Assembly (NCBI GenBank): GCA_003667245.1
Contig: RCNN01000040.1
Coordinates: forward strand, 62,001-126,000
Origin: Heterostelium multicystogenum
Taxonomy: Eukaryota > Evosea > Eumycetozoa > Acytosteliales > Acytosteliaceae
Direction of reading: 5' to 3'
DNA: 64,000 bases
The notes below the pieces were generated by a model. The model had not been told where the DNA came from. It worked only from the letters and a program-made list of their open reading frames with translations, and searched no databases. The position numbers and the translations under genes are program-made. This document shows positions 60,901 through 64,000 of the stretch, in pieces (position 1 is the stretch's first letter; every line of letters begins with the position of its first letter).

Positions 60901-63900
60901 GTATTCCTCTCATCAGGATACAAACAGAATATCTTCACACCAATTGGATTGTTACCATTATCAATCACACTTCCAGCAAAGTACAAACTTCCAGCTGGTG
61001 CCATTGGTGTCACCGAAACCAAATTATCATCTGATTTCGTTTCCAAATATTCAATCTCCAACAAGTTATCTCAATGGAAATCGGACATTGACAGAAGTTA
61101 TATTGCATTCAATGATACTCATATTTGTCTTGGAGATTACACTGCCAAGACTGCACTTGGTGGTGGTATTGCTGTTTGTGTTACCCAGGTAAAAGTTAGG
61201 TGAATTCTTCATCGACACAATTTTCAAATATCAACAAACCAATTGTACAACTCTCCATTGCTCCAATCAAATTCAAAACCAATTCTTCATCTCTATTAAG
61301 TCCAAGTTACTATTTGATACAACCTATGTCAGTAATTCACAAGTTTCTACATATTTGAATTTGGTTGATCCATTGTTGCCAAATACTAAGTTGGGAATCT
61401 CAAACATTGGCTGTATTGGACAATTCTGCCCATTGGATCAGAATAGCAATCAAGTCTACCAAACCGATTCTGTATCGATCTTCTCATTCCGTGGTAGTTA
61501 CGCACCAACATTCAAATTAATACTTCAATCCAATGATAGCAGTATTTTATTTAAAGATTTGAATGGATCCCCCGTTTCTATTATAACTTATAATACAACC
61601 GGAACCTACATACCATATACAACTTCTATAACTCAGAAGAATATTGTATTCTGTTATAAGTTGCTGCAATTGACAAAGAATGTTAGAGATAATCTTGGAT
61701 TTGGAAATATAGGTAACCTTGAAATGGTTATGCAAAGTGAAAACACAGCAATTCTTAATGGAATTACCAGCCTTCCAATCAATTTTGAGACTTTTGATGT
61801 CCAATCATTATTCCGCGCAATAAGTTATGACCTATTGATCAAACTCAATCAAAACATTACTGCAATTCCGTTACCATCATTTAATTTGGAATCCTACGAA
61901 AATTCTAAATCACATGCTCTTCTTGGAGGTATGGTGAACTTTGTTGCAATGAAACTTAGACAATTGACCTTACCTACACTCTCTCTTACAACTATACAAT
62001 CTCTAATTGATAATCATGGCAATATTGTTAATATGGAGAGTTATACAAGCTCCAGATTGTCGAGAAGAAACGGTATTTATTCTCAAGCATGGATCACTGC
62101 TTATCTATGGGATTTGAGTGATGATGAAAATGATGACTACATCGATCCAACACTTAGAAGACCACCATACAGTGATAACAACTTTGGAAATCAGATCGAG
62201 TTGAAGTACATCCTCAACAACATCAAGATCAATGGATTTGGATCAGACATTCTCGAATTCTCAGAGAATCTATTCACACATTGTTGCCAACTTACAATCC
62301 ACTCACAATTCCACATGCTCGATCAATCATGAAATATGACAACATCTTTGAATGTAGTTATTGTGTTGTTGAGAATGCTCCAGCTGTATCGGATCCAACT
62401 GACTTTGTCAATGTTCTCTTGTCGAAAGGAATCTGTCAATCAACAATTGACTCAACTTTGATTCCAACCATATCTGAAGTTCAAGATTTCACTACATTCT
62501 GGATATCATCACTTGAAGAACCAACTAATTGGTTGACAAATCAAGGAATCAATATTCTCTTCTCAGATCAATTCAAGACACTCTATTCCAACTCATTGTT
62601 ATTGGAAGCACTCTTGCAAGTTGTTGATCCAACACTTTGCGAGTTTGGAATTGAAAATGGATATCCAATGACACCAAAAGGATTGGAGCTATTCACAAGA
62701 GTACTTGTCAACCAAATCAATATTGCAAGAAAGAAGATCACATACAATGAAGTTGAGACATTCTTTGTTCAACCACTCGACTCAGAAACAGGACTGGCAA
62801 TCATCACCTATAAGAACTATCTCTGTGCATTCAATATCGTCAATGAAACCGACTTTGAGAGTGGAGAAATTCTTTCATTGTGTCCAAGCGGTCCGATTGT
62901 CACATCAATCACAGGAACCAATGGACCAACACACTCTGAAGACAATGCAATCACATTGACTGGTCAAAAATTATCAGAAGCAGGTGTCCAAGTTAAAGTT
63001 GGAGAAAAGATTTGTCAAGTTTTGAGCTCATCTTCCACTGAACTCGTTTGTAAAGTTGGAAAAGGTGTTGGAATTTTACCAATCACTTACTCAAATATCA
63101 ACACTCAACTTCCTACTGAGACTCCATTAGATAACTACATGTTTACATATGATATTCCAACTATCTCCTCAATCTCCACTTCAAGTTGGCCAGTCGCAAC
63201 TGTTGGAGATAAAAATAACTGTCTTTGGACAAGATTTTGGTTTCTCAAATGATGATACCTATCTTTTCGTTGATAAGTTTAGTTACGAAATAGAACAATT
63301 CATTAAAAGTGGAAATACCGAAGGTTTAGTTTTCACTTCAAATGGAACTGGACTCGGTAAGATTGTAACAGTGGTTGTTGGAAATCAATCAACTATTCTA
63401 AACGAAGACTATGCTATCGACCATAAAGCACCAACTATCACATCGATTTCTGTCAATACCTCACCAACACCAGGAGGAGGCTTAATGACTGTAACTGGTA
63501 CTTCATTTGGTTTGACTGATGCTGTAATTGGAATAAGCATTGGTGTACAATGTGACTCATCTATTAGAATCGATGGATAACACAGCTGTTTGTACAATTC
63601 CAGCAAATTGGGGTATAAACAAAGTTTCAATAACCATAGATGATCAAACCTTTGAAAATGGACCAACATTCACATATTCCAGTTCCTGTTATCTTCCAGG
63701 TCATTCAGACTAATAATACACCAACAAGCCAATGTTAGTACCTTCTGGGTAGTTGGATCTGATCTTGGACCACTTGGTTATACAGACTTCAATATGAGCC
63801 TCTATTTGAATGTCTCAGTTGATTGCGAAGTTGACGACTTCTGCTACATGAACAAAACCTACGAAGATTTGGATGGAAACACAATCCCAGTTCCAACTGA

Positions 63901-64000
63901 CCCATACTACGATGGTGACTTTGATCCATAACATCCTATTGAATGAGTCATATCGTACCACAGTCAACTTCGATTGTTTAGTATGTACCTTATTACCAGG
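54939..64000 (+). CDS. Giant secreted TIG-repeat protein with embedded DNase II-like domain, 3' end outside window
   Basis: Roughly 2,900 codons are in view. A signal peptide (NYLVFILVLFISQQISFTNAA) precedes intron 1 at 55059; other introns are 55697-55754 and 56013-56070. Then about nineteen IPT/TIG repeats of ~85 residues (55170-60235; typical core ITS..P......I.G.GF). At 60241-61200 is a DNase II-like domain: SCKSSSGAPVSWW, GFHIKHSLEGFP, GHSFMCHSF and CLGDYTAKTALGGGIAVC. About 560 unidentified residues follow, then more TIG repeats from 62890. The frame breaks about a dozen times, mostly at homopolymers (G4 55249-55252, A4 61191-61194, A5 63211-63215). The exact start is unresolved: the ATG at 54939 is off frame by one base. 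It is presumably an extracellular or surface protein. Confidence 0.85.

Noticed and set aside
60176..61192. Short frames overlapping the DNase II-like domain
   Set aside because: Off-frame shadows; the domain motifs lie in one continuous frame.

Overview
The window is a gene-dense piece of a social amoeba (dictyostelid) genome that is not Dictyostelium discoideum. The signs are AT-rich intergenic DNA with A/T homopolymers and AAT repeats, genes packed on both strands, many short GT..AG introns (53-90 nt), Asn/Gln/Ser-rich low-complexity protein segments, and dictyostelid-style families (F-box-like/LRR proteins, the WLHENRTEGCT ankyrin type, IPT/TIG giants). Coding DNA is clearly richer in G+C than the spacers. 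I see no tRNA, rRNA, CRISPR or recognisable transposon.

Layout. 1-14.6 kb: 3' end of an ABCG/PDR transporter, a tiny secreted WAP-like protein, a ~2,400-codon spastizin (ZFYVE26) homologue on the minus strand that lacks the FYVE finger, an F-box-like protein, and a DEP domain fused to a TDT/SLAC1-type anion channel. 14.9-25.3 kb: VPS53, MCM3 (convergent), a TMEM42-like protein, a small unknown, a DUF971 protein with a 34-nt micro-exon, and a second F-box-like protein. 25.4-34.8 kb: an SLC26/SulP anion transporter, a possible Mediator-like small protein, a divergent pair of related two-helix WPVW membrane proteins with a structured inverted repeat between them, and pyruvate kinase. 36-49.3 kb: PP2A methylesterase PPME1, a PAK/STE20-like kinase, a SUZ-domain protein, a GBP-type large GTPase with signal peptide and C-terminal membrane segment, ADP-dependent glucokinase, and a papain-family protease with odd Cys/His/acidic inserts. 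50-54 kb: an ankyrin protein and a TPR protein. 54.9-64 kb: a giant secreted protein of ~19 TIG repeats, a DNase II-like domain, a large unidentified segment and more TIG repeats, running off the window.

Most multi-exon genes, including essential ones such as MCM3, contain single-base frame breaks. Most of those I resolved sit in a homopolymer and are mended by removing one base. I read this as sequencing or assembly error, not mass pseudogenisation, and I annotate each gene across the breaks with positions given.

Functional themes are housekeeping trafficking (VPS53, spastizin), replication (MCM3), glycolysis (pyruvate kinase, ADP-glucokinase), phosphatase and kinase signalling (PPME1, PAK-like) and membrane transport (ABCG, TDT, SLC26). 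There is no operon-like organisation; neighbours are often convergent with about 80-135 nt between stop codons. The most unusual gene is the TIG-array/DNase II fusion, whose nuclease-like domain appears to lack one of the two catalytic histidines.
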